DNA of 64,000 nt from Phycisphaeraceae bacterium (lineage in GTDB: Bacteria > Planctomycetota > Phycisphaerae > Phycisphaerales > Phycisphaeraceae). Of this stretch, positions 51,186-59,955 are shown piece after piece; position 1 is the stretch's first letter; every line of letters begins with the position of its first letter. The notes beneath the pieces were generated by a model, which saw nothing but the letters and a program-made list of their open reading frames with translations, had not been told where the DNA came from and did not search any database. The DNA lies in contig JAFIFY010000073.1 of the NCBI GenBank assembly GCA_020831765.1, positions 1 through 64,000 of the forward strand, read 5' to 3'. The translations under genes and the position numbers were made by a program.

Positions 51186-53116
51186 GGGAATACCTCCGTC
51201 TCCATGCGTTCGCGCTTCGTCCAATTGTAGACCGCCCGGGTGAGCAGCAGGCCGACAAAACCGATCATCGCCACGACGAAGAAGAAGCCGATCAGGTGGA
51301 CTGGAATCTTGTCATCCTCGATGGTGAACAAAGCCGAGAGCCGCTCGGGAAGGTTATTGACCAGCCAGAGGGCGAAGATGATCAAGAGGTAAGTCGGCGA
51401 GACATACTTGAGCACGAAAGGCAGCCAGGAGGGCAGGCTGATCTCCGCGCCGTCGCGCATCTCCTTCATGCCTTTTTCAAGGCCCATCACCCAGCCAAAG
51501 AGGATGATCTGGATGGTGGCCATCAGATAAATGGCCAGCGTGCCCACCCAGAAATCCAGCACGCTCAGCGCGGCGTAACCGGCCGAGAACATCATCACGA
51601 AGGCCGCGCCCACGCCGGTGATGAAGATCAACAGCACGCTCGATGCCTTCCGGCCGATGTTGAGTCCTTCTTCGAGGAAGGCCACGGCGGGCTGGAGCAT
51701 CGAGATCGAACTAGTCACCGCGGCCAGGAACAGCAGGAAAAAGAACAGGAAGCCGACCCAGCGGCCCAGCGGCATCTCGGCGAAGACGCCGGGTAGCGCG
51801 ACAAAGCCCATGCCGAAGGTGCCCGGCGGGTTGGCCACGGTGGCCACGCCCAGGAAGACGAAGGCCGCCGGAATGGCGATCATCGCGCCCAGCGCCACCT
51901 CGCAGAAGCTGTTGCCCGCCGCCGAGGTCATCGCGCTCAAGGCGATGTCATCGCGCCGGCGGATGTAACTGGCATAGGTGATGACGATGCCGAATCCCAC
52001 CGACAGCGAGAAGAAAATCTGTCCCGCCGCGGCCAGCCAGATTTCGGCGTTGGCCAGCGACTGGAAGAAGGTCAGCGACCGGACGACGACCCGGTCATCC
52101 TCGATCTCCAGGGCCAGGCGGGCTTTCTGATGCCGCCATAAGCCTTCCGGATTGATCCGTTCGGTCAGCGTGAATTCCCTGGGCTTGTTGTCGATGGTCA
52201 CGGTGAATTGAATCGGTTGATCCAATTCGGTGCGGGTCGCCGGGCCACGCCAACCGGCCAACGCCAGCGCGCCGCCCAATGCCTGGCGGTCGGTGTACCG
52301 GATCGCGCTCGTCCGTTGATCCTCCATCTCCGGCTCGAGCGGCTGATCCGCCTCGCTGAGGTTCGGGGCGAGCGTATAGAGCAGCTTCACGTTGTCATCC
52401 TCAGTGGCCAGGATCGTGCCGTCCACCACCGGGTTCCACATGTAGCCCAGGCCGTTCATCACCGTCTGATCGGGCTTCTCCGGATTGGCTGGCAGCGTGA
52501 CCACGCGAATCAGCACGAGAATCGCCAGCAGCACCAGCAGCGGCATGGCGATCTTGCAGAAAAGCTCGATGCCTTTGTTCAGCCCACGATAGATCAGGAA
52601 GAAGTTCAGGACAAAGCAGGCCACCGTCAGAATCACCACGGGCGAGCGGCCGAACCGGAACAGGTTGAAATCGCCATCCGCCCCGGTGAAGCGGTCGAAG
52701 AACTCGCCCGGATTGTCGAACAGATGAACCTGGCCGGTGAGGTAATACCACGCATAGCCCAGGCACCAGGCCTCGACCACGACATAGAACATGAAGATCA
52801 TGATGGGGATGACCGGTCCGAGGATGCCCAGATAGGCTCCGCGCGGCCTGCCGGTCACCGCGGCGAAAACGCCGGGCGAGGAGTTGTACCCGCGCCGCCC
52901 GCCGTAGCGGCCCATTGTCCATTCCACCAGCGCGATGGGAATGCCCAGAAGCAGCAGGGCGACCACGTAGGGAATCATGAACGCGCCGCCACCATACTCA
53001 GCGGCGATGCCCGGGAATCGGAGAAAGTTGCCCAGTCCGACCGCACTGCCGGTCACGGCCAGGATGACTCCGATCCGGGTCGCCCAGCCTTCGCCACGAC
53101 GTCTGGGTTCGGCCAT
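51182..53116 (-). CDS. neurotransmitter:sodium symporter (NSS/SLC6) with large loop insert
   Basis: 644 residues from ATG 53116 (a GTG lies one codon earlier). The core is LeuT-like: TM1 with AVTGSAVGLGNFLRFPG, the sodium site region, TM6 AAGQIFFSLSVGFGI and about 12 helices overall. It should import an amino acid with sodium. Between TM5 and TM6, where related proteins have a short loop, there are about 120 extra residues (roughly 233-352), polar and beta-rich (IQFTVTIDNKPREFTLTE), probably an external domain. The partner gene downstream overlaps by 4 bases. Confidence 0.92.
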   Translation of the reverse strand: MAEPRRRGEGWATRIGVILAVTGSAVGLGNFLRFPGIAAEYGGGAFMIPYVVALLLLGIPIALVEWTMGRYGGRRGYNSSPGVFAAVTGRPRGAYLGILGPVIPIMIFMFYVVVEAWCLGYAWYYLTGQVHLFDNPGEFFDRFTGADGDFNLFRFGRSPVVILTVACFVLNFFLIYRGLNKGIELFCKIAMPLLVLLAILVLIRVVTLPANPEKPDQTVMNGLGYMWNPVVDGTILATEDDNVKLLYTLAPNLSEADQPLEPEMEDQRTSAIRYTDRQALGGALALAGWRGPATRTELDQPIQFTVTIDNKPREFTLTERINPEGLWRHQKARLALEIEDDRVVVRSLTFFQSLANAEIWLAAAGQIFFSLSVGFGIVITYASYIRRRDDIALSAMTSAAGNSFCEVALGAMIAIPAAFVFLGVATVANPPGTFGMGFVALPGVFAEMPLGRWVGFLFFFLLFLAAVTSSISMLQPAVAFLEEGLNIGRKASSVLLIFITGVGAAFVMMFSAGYAALSVLDFWVGTLAIYLMATIQIILFGWVMGLEKGMKEMRDGAEISLPSWLPFVLKYVSPTYLLIIFALWLVNNLPERLSALFTIEDDKIPVHLIGFFFVVAMIGFVGLLLTRAVYNWTKRERMETEVFP

Positions 53117-53370
53117 CACGCGATTTCCTCTGGTGTTGTTGGACCCTGATACGACCTCGCTCCGCCCGGAAAATTTAGGCGGAAGACCGCCGACATGCAA
53201 CCCAAGCCGGAAGCGCGGCGATTCCGACCCGCCGCCCGGGCGGGTTCCGTGGCGATGTTTCGGGGGGCGTGAACTTGCTCCGTCCGATTGCGCGATGGAT
53301 GATGTTCGCCGATCGACACGCCGCCGCGCTTCGGTGGTGGTCGAGATGTTCACGGAGGATGGTGACCTTC

Positions 53371-54690
53371 ATGATTGACCTCCATCAAGGCAATTCGTTC
53401 TACTGGCGGATCGATGGCCGGCCTCGGCTGCTGCTGGGCGGCAGCATCGAGGACAACCTCTTTCAGATTCCCGACCTTGAAGAACACCTGGACCTCCTGG
53501 TCTCGGTCGGCGGCGATTACGTGCGCGGCACGATCTCCAGCCGCGATGAAGGCAACGTCTGGCCCCATGCCCGGACCGACCCGGATGGGCTCTACGACCT
53601 GAACCGCTTCGATCCGGAATACTGGCGGCGGTTTGATCGGTTCATTGACCTGACCGAAGCGCGGAAGATTGTCGTGCAGATCGAAATCTGGGATCGCTTC
53701 GATTATGCCCGCCAGCCGTGGGAAGAAAACCCCTTCAACCCCCGGAACAACATCAACTACACCGCCGAGGGAAGCGGCCTGAAGATGCGCATCACCAGCC
53801 ATCCGGGCCTGCGGGAGAACGCTTTCTTCCGTTCCATCCCCGCCTGCGAGGATCGGCCGGTGTTGCTCAAATATCAGAAGGCCCTGGTGGACCGCATTCT
53901 CCAGACATCACTGGGCCGGCCCTATGTGCTGTTCTGCATCTCGAACGAGACCAACGAGCCGCCGGCTTGGTCGACCTTCTGGGCCGATTACCTCCACCAG
54001 AAGGCGGGCGAGCGCGGCGTGCCGTTGCACCTGACCGAAATGTGGGACCCCCACGACCTGGCCGACCCGGTCCACGAGGCGACCTGGAAGGACCCTCAGC
54101 GATACACCTTCTGCGATATCTCCCAGAACAACCATCGCCCGGCCCATGACCACTGGAGCAAGGCGGTGGGCTTCCGGAAGAAGATTTTGAAAGAGGGTCC
54201 GCCGCGCCCGATCAACAGTGTGAAGGTCTACGGCTCCAATGCCTACCGATACGGCACCACGCGGGATGCCATCGAGCGGTTCTGGCGCAACATCTTCGCG
54301 GGCCTGGCCGCGGTTCGATTCCATCGGCCGCCCACCGGCCTCGGGCTTGGCGACCTCGCCCAGGCCCATATCCGCAGCGCGCGCATGTTCACCGATCGCA
54401 TGAACCACCTCTTCGCCGCTGAACCGACCATCGATGTGCTGGCCAACCGCAGCTACAACGAAGCCTATGCCCTGGCCTGTCCGGGTCGTGAGTATGCGGT
54501 GTTCTTCCCCGACGGCGGCGATGTGATGCTGGATGTCGAGCCGGGCCGGTACGAGGTCCACTGGATGAAGCTTTCCGAGAGTCGATGGCTCGAACCGTTG
54601 TGCCCGGAGACCACCGACGACCGTATCCACCTGCCCACCCCCGAACCCGAAGGCTACTGGGCCGCGCTCATCCGAACCGTAGCCGGTTAG
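53371..54690 (+). CDS. putative glycoside hydrolase (DUF4038-like barrel), cytoplasmic
   Basis: 439 residues from ATG 53371; GTG 53362 is closer to the GGAGG box at 53354-53358 and could be the true start. It has a TIM-barrel look: YWRIDGRPRLLLGGS at the N-terminus, EIWDRFDYA, LFCISNETNEP (a likely acid/base Glu in the Asn-Glu pair), and CDISQNNHRP. The C-terminal part ends with GRYEVHWMKLSESRW, like the small beta domain of these proteins. Such enzymes cut plant or algal glycans; the substrate is unknown. No signal peptide was found. Confidence 0.7.
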   Translation: MIDLHQGNSFYWRIDGRPRLLLGGSIEDNLFQIPDLEEHLDLLVSVGGDYVRGTISSRDEGNVWPHARTDPDGLYDLNRFDPEYWRRFDRFIDLTEARKIVVQIEIWDRFDYARQPWEENPFNPRNNINYTAEGSGLKMRITSHPGLRENAFFRSIPACEDRPVLLKYQKALVDRILQTSLGRPYVLFCISNETNEPPAWSTFWADYLHQKAGERGVPLHLTEMWDPHDLADPVHEATWKDPQRYTFCDISQNNHRPAHDHWSKAVGFRKKILKEGPPRPINSVKVYGSNAYRYGTTRDAIERFWRNIFAGLAAVRFHRPPTGLGLGDLAQAHIRSARMFTDRMNHLFAAEPTIDVLANRSYNEAYALACPGREYAVFFPDGGDVMLDVEPGRYEVHWMKLSESRWLEPLCPETTDDRIHLPTPEPEGYWAALIRTVAG

Positions 54691-54757
54691 AAAGTTGAGA
54701 GGAGAAAGTGGGGGAAGATCCGTCTTGTCTCCTCTCTGCTTTCTCCTTTCGACTCTC
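54691..54757. terminator. imperfect inverted repeat between convergent genes
   Basis: AAAGTTGAGAGGAGAAAG at 54691-54708 pairs with CTTTCTCCTTTCGACTCTC at 54739-54757 (16 of about 19 positions). It is purine-rich on one arm, separates the glycosidase and imuB genes, and could end transcription in both directions. Confidence 0.5.
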
Positions 54758-54773
54758 TCCGGCGCAAGCCGGC

Positions 54774-56567
54774 CTAGGTCCAGATGCCGTGGATGTACCA
54801 GTTGTTGGCATGGGATGTTGCCGGGTTGTTGGCTGGGGCCGGGTTGGTGGGTTCGCTGGTGTGTGTTTTCGTGATTTGTTCCGGTTCTTCGTCGGTGGTC
54901 TGGTTCATCAGCCACCACCATCGGCCGGCATCGTCCAGTGCGCGGTAGTAATCGCGCATCGGCATGAAGCGGCCTGGTTCGGTCCACCAGGCCGGCGCGA
55001 TGCGTTCGGGGCCGTGAAGCTGTTGAATCCGATATCGTCCGCCGCGCCATGCGAACGTGGCTGGCAGGGCGTTCTGATCCCATCGAATGATGGTCAACGG
55101 TTCGGGTGGATGGATCAATCGCGTGGGGCGGACCAGCTCGTTTCGCATCCGGGCATCGGCATCGTCATCATCATCCGTCCGACCGCCGCGCTGCAACGTG
55201 GCCGCTTCCACCGCTTCGAGCATGACAAAGGCCGCCTCGGGCTGATGCCTGGCCACGAGTCGGGCCAGGCGAACCTGCCGCGAGCCCAGTCGTCGCGTCA
55301 GGCGGTCGAGCAGTTGTCCCAACTCCGGATCATCGCGCCATGCCGGATTGCCCGCATCTGTCTCATCGCGCTTCTGATCGCTTTGTCCAACATCGGCCGC
55401 GCGATCGGCTGCGGATGATCCGGGCGCTGCGATCGCGGCAAGCCGGCCCTGTGTCCGGGCGATCGGGCCCATGTCCGCGGCGTGCAGTTCGATGGCATCC
55501 AGGCCGAAGCCGATATCGATGTGCTGGGCTTCGGGTTGAAGCAGCGTCCACAGGTGCGCTGGATCGCGTGAGGGCCGACTCAGGCGGATTCGCCGTGTCT
55601 CCGGCCCACCCTGGCAACGCACCAGTTTCATGACCAGTGTGCTCACGCCCTGGTCGAGTTGTTCCAGGCGCGTGCAGAGCACCTCCAGCATTTCCCGCAG
55701 CGCCCGCCATACCGCCTCGACCTGCCGCACCGGCCCGGCCGGCTGGCGAACCACCTCCACCCGCTCGAGCATGCGCAGCGGTTGCACGGGCTCTTCCCGT
55801 TGGCCCAGTGCCCGATGGAGGGCATCGAGCACCGAGGGACCGAAGCGCGCATGAAGCGAAGCCGGCCGGATCGCGCGAATCTGGCCGATCTGTTCGATGC
55901 CCACTTCCGCCAGCGTGGTGGCCGCCTGGGGTTCCAGTCGAAGCGCGGCCACCGGCAGGGGATCGATCGCCCGGGCAATATTCGCCGGTTCCTGGATGAT
56001 CGATGCCGGCTCGCCGCTGAAGCGCGCCATTGCCCAGGCCGCGCCGACCGTCGGTGCCATGCCCAGCCGATGCTCGATGTCCAGTTGCTCCAAGCCCTGT
56101 CGGACCTTTTCAATCAGCCGCGCCCAGCCGCGATGCAGCCATTGGCAGCCGGTGACATCCAGCAGCAGGCCGTAGACCGGTGGCTGGGCGGGAAAGAACG
56201 CCTCGGTATCCAGGCCGACGATCGGGGTCAGGCTGATGGCCCAGCGTCCCAGCGCTTCCAGTGCGCGGCGTGCCTGGGCGGGTTGATGATCAACCGCGAT
56301 GAAGGAGCGTTGCTGGAGCAGGGCGCGGGCGTGGGCCAGGCTCATGCCCGGTTCGACGCCGCGCGATGCGGCCACAGGGCAGCATTGCACCACCCAGCGT
56401 TGCCGGGCGCGTGTGCCGATGATGAGGATCGCCCGCTTATGGCGCGCACGGGGCATCGGGCGGGATGAAGCGCTGATTGCGGGTGAAGCGGATCGATGCG
56501 CCGCCCGCCGCCGCGCCAGATCAACCTCCCAGCGGGGCAGATCAATCGACAGGATCATGCGATGCAT
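54774..56567 (-). CDS. imuB: ImuB-like Y-family polymerase-related protein
   Basis: 597 residues. The N-terminal part resembles a Y-family DNA polymerase (MILSIDLPRWEVDLARRR, LLLDVTGCQWLHRGW, GMAPTVGAAWAMARF), the helix-hairpin-helix area TLAEVGIEQIGQIRAIRP follows, and the C-terminus matches the ImuB tail (RRLGSRQVRLARLVARHQPEAAF, then PPEPL and RGGRYRIQQLHGPERIAPAWW). ImuB is an inactive polymerase that recruits DnaE2 for error-prone repair after DNA damage. It overlaps the imuA stop by 26 bases. No dnaE2 follows. An acidic and Gly/Ser-rich insert lies near residues 420-460. Confidence 0.88.
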   Translation of the reverse strand: MHRMILSIDLPRWEVDLARRRAAHRSASPAISASSRPMPRARHKRAILIIGTRARQRWVVQCCPVAASRGVEPGMSLAHARALLQQRSFIAVDHQPAQARRALEALGRWAISLTPIVGLDTEAFFPAQPPVYGLLLDVTGCQWLHRGWARLIEKVRQGLEQLDIEHRLGMAPTVGAAWAMARFSGEPASIIQEPANIARAIDPLPVAALRLEPQAATTLAEVGIEQIGQIRAIRPASLHARFGPSVLDALHRALGQREEPVQPLRMLERVEVVRQPAGPVRQVEAVWRALREMLEVLCTRLEQLDQGVSTLVMKLVRCQGGPETRRIRLSRPSRDPAHLWTLLQPEAQHIDIGFGLDAIELHAADMGPIARTQGRLAAIAAPGSSAADRAADVGQSDQKRDETDAGNPAWRDDPELGQLLDRLTRRLGSRQVRLARLVARHQPEAAFVMLEAVEAATLQRGGRTDDDDDADARMRNELVRPTRLIHPPEPLTIIRWDQNALPATFAWRGGRYRIQQLHGPERIAPAWWTEPGRFMPMRDYYRALDDAGRWWWLMNQTTDEEPEQITKTHTSEPTNPAPANNPATSHANNWYIHGIWT

Positions 56568-57561
56568 CGCAGGCCACCTCCCAGCTCATCTCCGTGATCG
56601 GTCGATGCATCGTCGCGGCCGGCATCGATGTCGAGGGTTCCTTTGGCGCTGCGATCGCGCCGGCCCTTGCCCGGAGAATGGTCAACCGCCATCCGGCGAC
56701 CGGCTCGCCGGGTGCCTCCCTGTTGGATTGCGATGCGTTTGTCTCAGGCCGGGCGATATCGCGGCAGGGGGCGATGAGCCAGCGACTGGCGGCGTGGGAG
56801 ATTTCACCGGCTTCGCTTGGCGGGCGAACCAGCAGCACGGTTCGACCCGCCTGCTGGGCGCGAAGCTGCAAACGCCGTGTGGCCGCGCGGCTGAAGCCAG
56901 CGCCATCGGCGATGACCAGCGCCAGGCCGGGATACTGCAACACCGTCTCCAGCGTCCAGAGCCGATCGGCGACCGTGGCCGGATCGATCCAGAGCGAGAC
57001 GGCCGAAAGATCGGCGTGACCGTGCGCGGCTGAGCGGTCAAGGGCCGGGGGGTAAGGCCAGATCGACCGGCCGATCCACACCAGGCGCACCGCATGCCGG
57101 GCCGGCTCGTGCTCTTCCCGATCCCGTACCGCGCAGCGCGACAGTTCGATCAGCAAGGCGGTCGGCGGCAACCGGCATCCGGGGTGATCCGCGCGGCGGT
57201 CGCGCGGCGGTGAGCTTCCGGCACTTCCGGCACTTCCGGGGGTACTTCCGGGGGCGGGGGCGGTTAGGCCGAGCCATTCATGGAGCACGCCTTGCGCGAT
57301 GCCCCAGCCGGCCAGAAAAGCGGGGCGGAGGGGTGGGCGGCTCTCCTCCCGAGGGGTCGCCTGCTCCAACCGCCGCAAGTTCGCCGCCAGTTCTTGAAGC
57401 GATCCAGCGCGGCCGGTCACCGCAGCCGCTGAACCCTCGCGGCTCGGAGCTTTGTCCGGGCGGTCGGCCGATCGCACGCACTCTGGCCCTGGATGAGGCC
57501 ATGCCTCGACCTGCTGATCAAGCCCCAAACCCACATCCAATCTGGCCGAAAACGGGTGCAC
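56542..57561 (-). CDS. imuA: ImuA-like RecA-fold protein with repeat-derived insert
   Basis: 339 residues from GTG 57561. The part LAANLRRLEQATP, FLAGWGIAQGVLHEWLGL and the RecA-like core (VRLVWIGRSIWPYPPAL, LALVIADGAGFSRAATRRLQL) match ImuA, which helps form the mutasome with ImuB and DnaE2. Residues 100-116 (TAPAPGSTPGSAGSAGSS) come from the G-rich repeat at 57215-57264 and lie in a loop before the nucleotide-binding region. A promoter with its -10 box only 8 bases before the GTG suggests a leaderless transcript. The start could instead be internal. Confidence 0.78.
   Translation of the reverse strand: MHPFSARLDVGLGLDQQVEAWPHPGPECVRSADRPDKAPSREGSAAAVTGRAGSLQELAANLRRLEQATPREESRPPLRPAFLAGWGIAQGVLHEWLGLTAPAPGSTPGSAGSAGSSPPRDRRADHPGCRLPPTALLIELSRCAVRDREEHEPARHAVRLVWIGRSIWPYPPALDRSAAHGHADLSAVSLWIDPATVADRLWTLETVLQYPGLALVIADGAGFSRAATRRLQLRAQQAGRTVLLVRPPSEAGEISHAASRWLIAPCRDIARPETNASQSNREAPGEPVAGWRLTILRARAGAIAAPKEPSTSMPAATMHRPITEMSWEVACDASHDPVD
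57215..57264 (+). repeat. G-rich short repeat, copy E (inside imuA)
   Basis: Three short CTTCCGG units are followed by TTCCGGGGGTACTTCCGGGG and GCGGGGGCGG. Bases 57243-57264 match 18132-18153 exactly in reverse complement. In both genes the strand is C-rich and read in the same frame (Thr-Ala-Pro-Ala-Pro-Gly-Ser). Confidence 0.85.
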
Positions 57562-57569
57562 AACCCGGC

Positions 57570-57598
57570 ATTCTAGACACCTAACAAAAACCGATCAA
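57570..57598 (-). promoter_or_regulatory. predicted promoter of imuA-imuB
   Basis: On the minus strand, -35 TTGATC (57593-57598), 17-base spacer, -10 TAGAAT (57570-57575); 4 and 5 of 6 bases match. Transcription would begin at about 57563, leaving almost no leader before GTG 57561. I see no clear SOS operator, so damage control is assumed from the gene family only. Confidence 0.5.
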
Positions 57599-57754
57599 AT
57601 AGCCGTTTCGCCCTTGCGGATCCGCCCTGGGCCCGGACCCACGCCCGGTCGGTAACCGTGGATCGCTGGACATGGCGGTATGCTTGATCGATCGCCATCC
57701 GGCGGGGATGGATGGCTTGGACTGAAAGGACGAGATACAGGAAAGGAGCGACTG

Positions 57755-59791
57755 ATGATCGGCAGAAGGGGCTGGACCGGGGTTGAATCTGCACCGCGAG
57801 AGCCGGCGTATCTGGGCAATGGTCTAATCGGTCTGCGGCCCTCAGTGCGGAACCCGCTGGATGAATACAGCCGCTGCTATGTCTCGGGTCTGGTCGAGCG
57901 CGAGCCGAAGTGGGGCATCACGCAGCTTGCCGAGTTGCCCAATCCCTTTCACATTCTTTTCCGACTCGACCGCCATCCGGCCGGCTTGGATTGTCAGTCC
58001 CAGAGCCTGGATATGGGGACAGGGGTGCTGACCTCGGATCTGGTCGGCACCGATGCGTCGGGCCGAACAGCCGACATTCGGGTTGTGCAGGTGGCTTATC
58101 GCAGCGTTCCTTGCCTTCTGGGCATGCATCTTCGTGTCATTCCCGACCAGACCGGTTCGTTGAGTCTGGAACTGAGGATCGCTCCGCCGCGCAATACCCT
58201 CGTGCAGAGCCGGTGCATGGCATCGGTTCCGGGCGTGCTTGGCGATCCAGGTGATCTGCGGGTGGAGTGGCACTGCCCGGCCACGGGTTCCGCTTGCGGA
58301 ATGCACGCCGTGCCGGTGCTCGATCCGGCAACGCACCCGCCACGCATCGAGGCGATGGCTCACCGTGTTCACGCCCAGGTGGATACGCTTCGGCTTTCCT
58401 GGGCGCGTGCGGAAGCAGGTAAGCCGCTGGAGCTTGACTGGATCGTTGCGCTGGTGAGCAGCCGATATCACCCGCGTCCGCTACTTCAGGCCGGGCGGAT
58501 GGTCAGATGGGCGAGTGCGGCGCGCGGCATTGTTGAACTGAACGATGACCATGCCGAGCAGTGGCGGCGAATCTGGCGTTCGTGTCCAGTGATCGATGGG
58601 GATGATCTGACCCAGGATGCTGTTGAAGGCAGCATGTACCATCTGCACGCATCGATTCACCGATCAAGTCGAACATCGATCGCGCCTTTTGGTCTTTCGA
58701 GCAACGCGTACTACGGCCATGTTTTCTGGGACTGCGAGACCTGGGTCTTTCCCGCGCTGCTTCTGCAGTCGCCCGAGACCGCCCGGAATCTTCTTGAGTT
58801 CCGTCTTTCGGGGTTGGATCAGTCGCGCATGCAAGCGGCGCTGTTCGGATTCGATGGGGCCATGTTCCCATGGGAGGCGATCGACGGTGGCGCGGAGGAC
58901 ACCCCGGCCTGGGCGGCGACGGGCTGCATGGAGCATCATATTACGCCCAATGTGGCGCTGGCGTTCTGGCAATATCAATGCATCACCGGCGACCGGTCGT
59001 TTCTTCACCGCGGCACATGGCCGGTTCTCAGTCAGGTGGCCCGATGGATCGTTTCCCGCGTGGAAAAGACCTCGCGGGGATATGAGATCCGCCACCTGAT
59101 TCCGGCCGATGAATATTCATTTAACATTGATAACTCCACCCACATGAATATGGCGTGTGCTTCTGCGCTTCGCGCGGCAACAGCCTGTGCCGCGCTTGTC
59201 GGTGAGCACGCGCCGGCTTTGTGGAATGAAATCGCCCAAGGGTTGGTGATTCCCCGTGATGAGCGGGGGAACATCCTGCAGCAGGATGGCTGGACGCCCG
59301 AGCACCGATCCAAACAGGCCGATACCATTCTGGCGGTCTATCCGCTGCACGCGATCCACGATCCGGTCGATATCGCCGGAATCCTGCGCGATCATGTACA
59401 GGTGGATGCCGGCCATGCGTGCGCCGCGGCCATGGGTGACCAGATCAATGCCGTTGTCTGTGCCCGGGCCGGAAGGCAGAAGCTGGCCCGGACGGCCTGG
59501 GATCGAGGCTGGAAGCCGTATTGGATCGATGTCTGGTCGATGTATGCCGAGACGGCCAGGCGCGATGCCGGGTGCTTCATCACCGGTTGCGGAGGAATGC
59601 TTCAGGCCATCCTGGCCGGGTTCCCCGGACTTCAACTCGACCTGCCGCAACCGGCGGCTCATCCGGTGGCCTTGCCGCAAGGCTGGAAATCCATCACCTG
59701 CCCACGTCTATGGATCCGTGGGCGGCCGCATTCGCTCAATGCGGCCGCAGGCATGTCCAAGGCCCTGCTGGAGCCGATTGGCGAAGATTGA
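57755..59791 (+). CDS. GH65-family-like glycosidase or phosphorylase
   Basis: 678 residues from ATG 57755, with AAGGAG 6 bases before it. The order of domains fits family GH65: a beta-sandwich (YLGNGLIGLRPSVRNPL), a linker, and an alpha/alpha barrel with YYGHVFWDCETWVFPALL and FPWEAIDGGAEDTP. The likely general acid lies in IPADEYSFNIDNSTHMN, where other members have a Glu. The closest relatives appear to be the glucosylgalactosyl-hydroxylysine glucosidase and trehalose/kojibiose phosphorylase groups; which substrate is used is unclear. No signal peptide, so cytoplasmic. Confidence 0.85.
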   Translation: MIGRRGWTGVESAPREPAYLGNGLIGLRPSVRNPLDEYSRCYVSGLVEREPKWGITQLAELPNPFHILFRLDRHPAGLDCQSQSLDMGTGVLTSDLVGTDASGRTADIRVVQVAYRSVPCLLGMHLRVIPDQTGSLSLELRIAPPRNTLVQSRCMASVPGVLGDPGDLRVEWHCPATGSACGMHAVPVLDPATHPPRIEAMAHRVHAQVDTLRLSWARAEAGKPLELDWIVALVSSRYHPRPLLQAGRMVRWASAARGIVELNDDHAEQWRRIWRSCPVIDGDDLTQDAVEGSMYHLHASIHRSSRTSIAPFGLSSNAYYGHVFWDCETWVFPALLLQSPETARNLLEFRLSGLDQSRMQAALFGFDGAMFPWEAIDGGAEDTPAWAATGCMEHHITPNVALAFWQYQCITGDRSFLHRGTWPVLSQVARWIVSRVEKTSRGYEIRHLIPADEYSFNIDNSTHMNMACASALRAATACAALVGEHAPALWNEIAQGLVIPRDERGNILQQDGWTPEHRSKQADTILAVYPLHAIHDPVDIAGILRDHVQVDAGHACAAAMGDQINAVVCARAGRQKLARTAWDRGWKPYWIDVWSMYAETARRDAGCFITGCGGMLQAILAGFPGLQLDLPQPAAHPVALPQGWKSITCPRLWIRGRPHSLNAAAGMSKALLEPIGED

Positions 59792-59955
59792 GCGAAGGTG
59801 AATTCGCGCTACTGGCCAACCGTGAACTCCCGTTGCCCGACTTACTCCGCACAAAAGCCCTGCTTCGATCGCAGCCAAACCGTGGCGGTTCCAAAGGAAC
59901 ATCGCCAGGACGATGGGACCGTCCTTGAAGCAGCAGTTCCCGGAGATGGGGTCGG

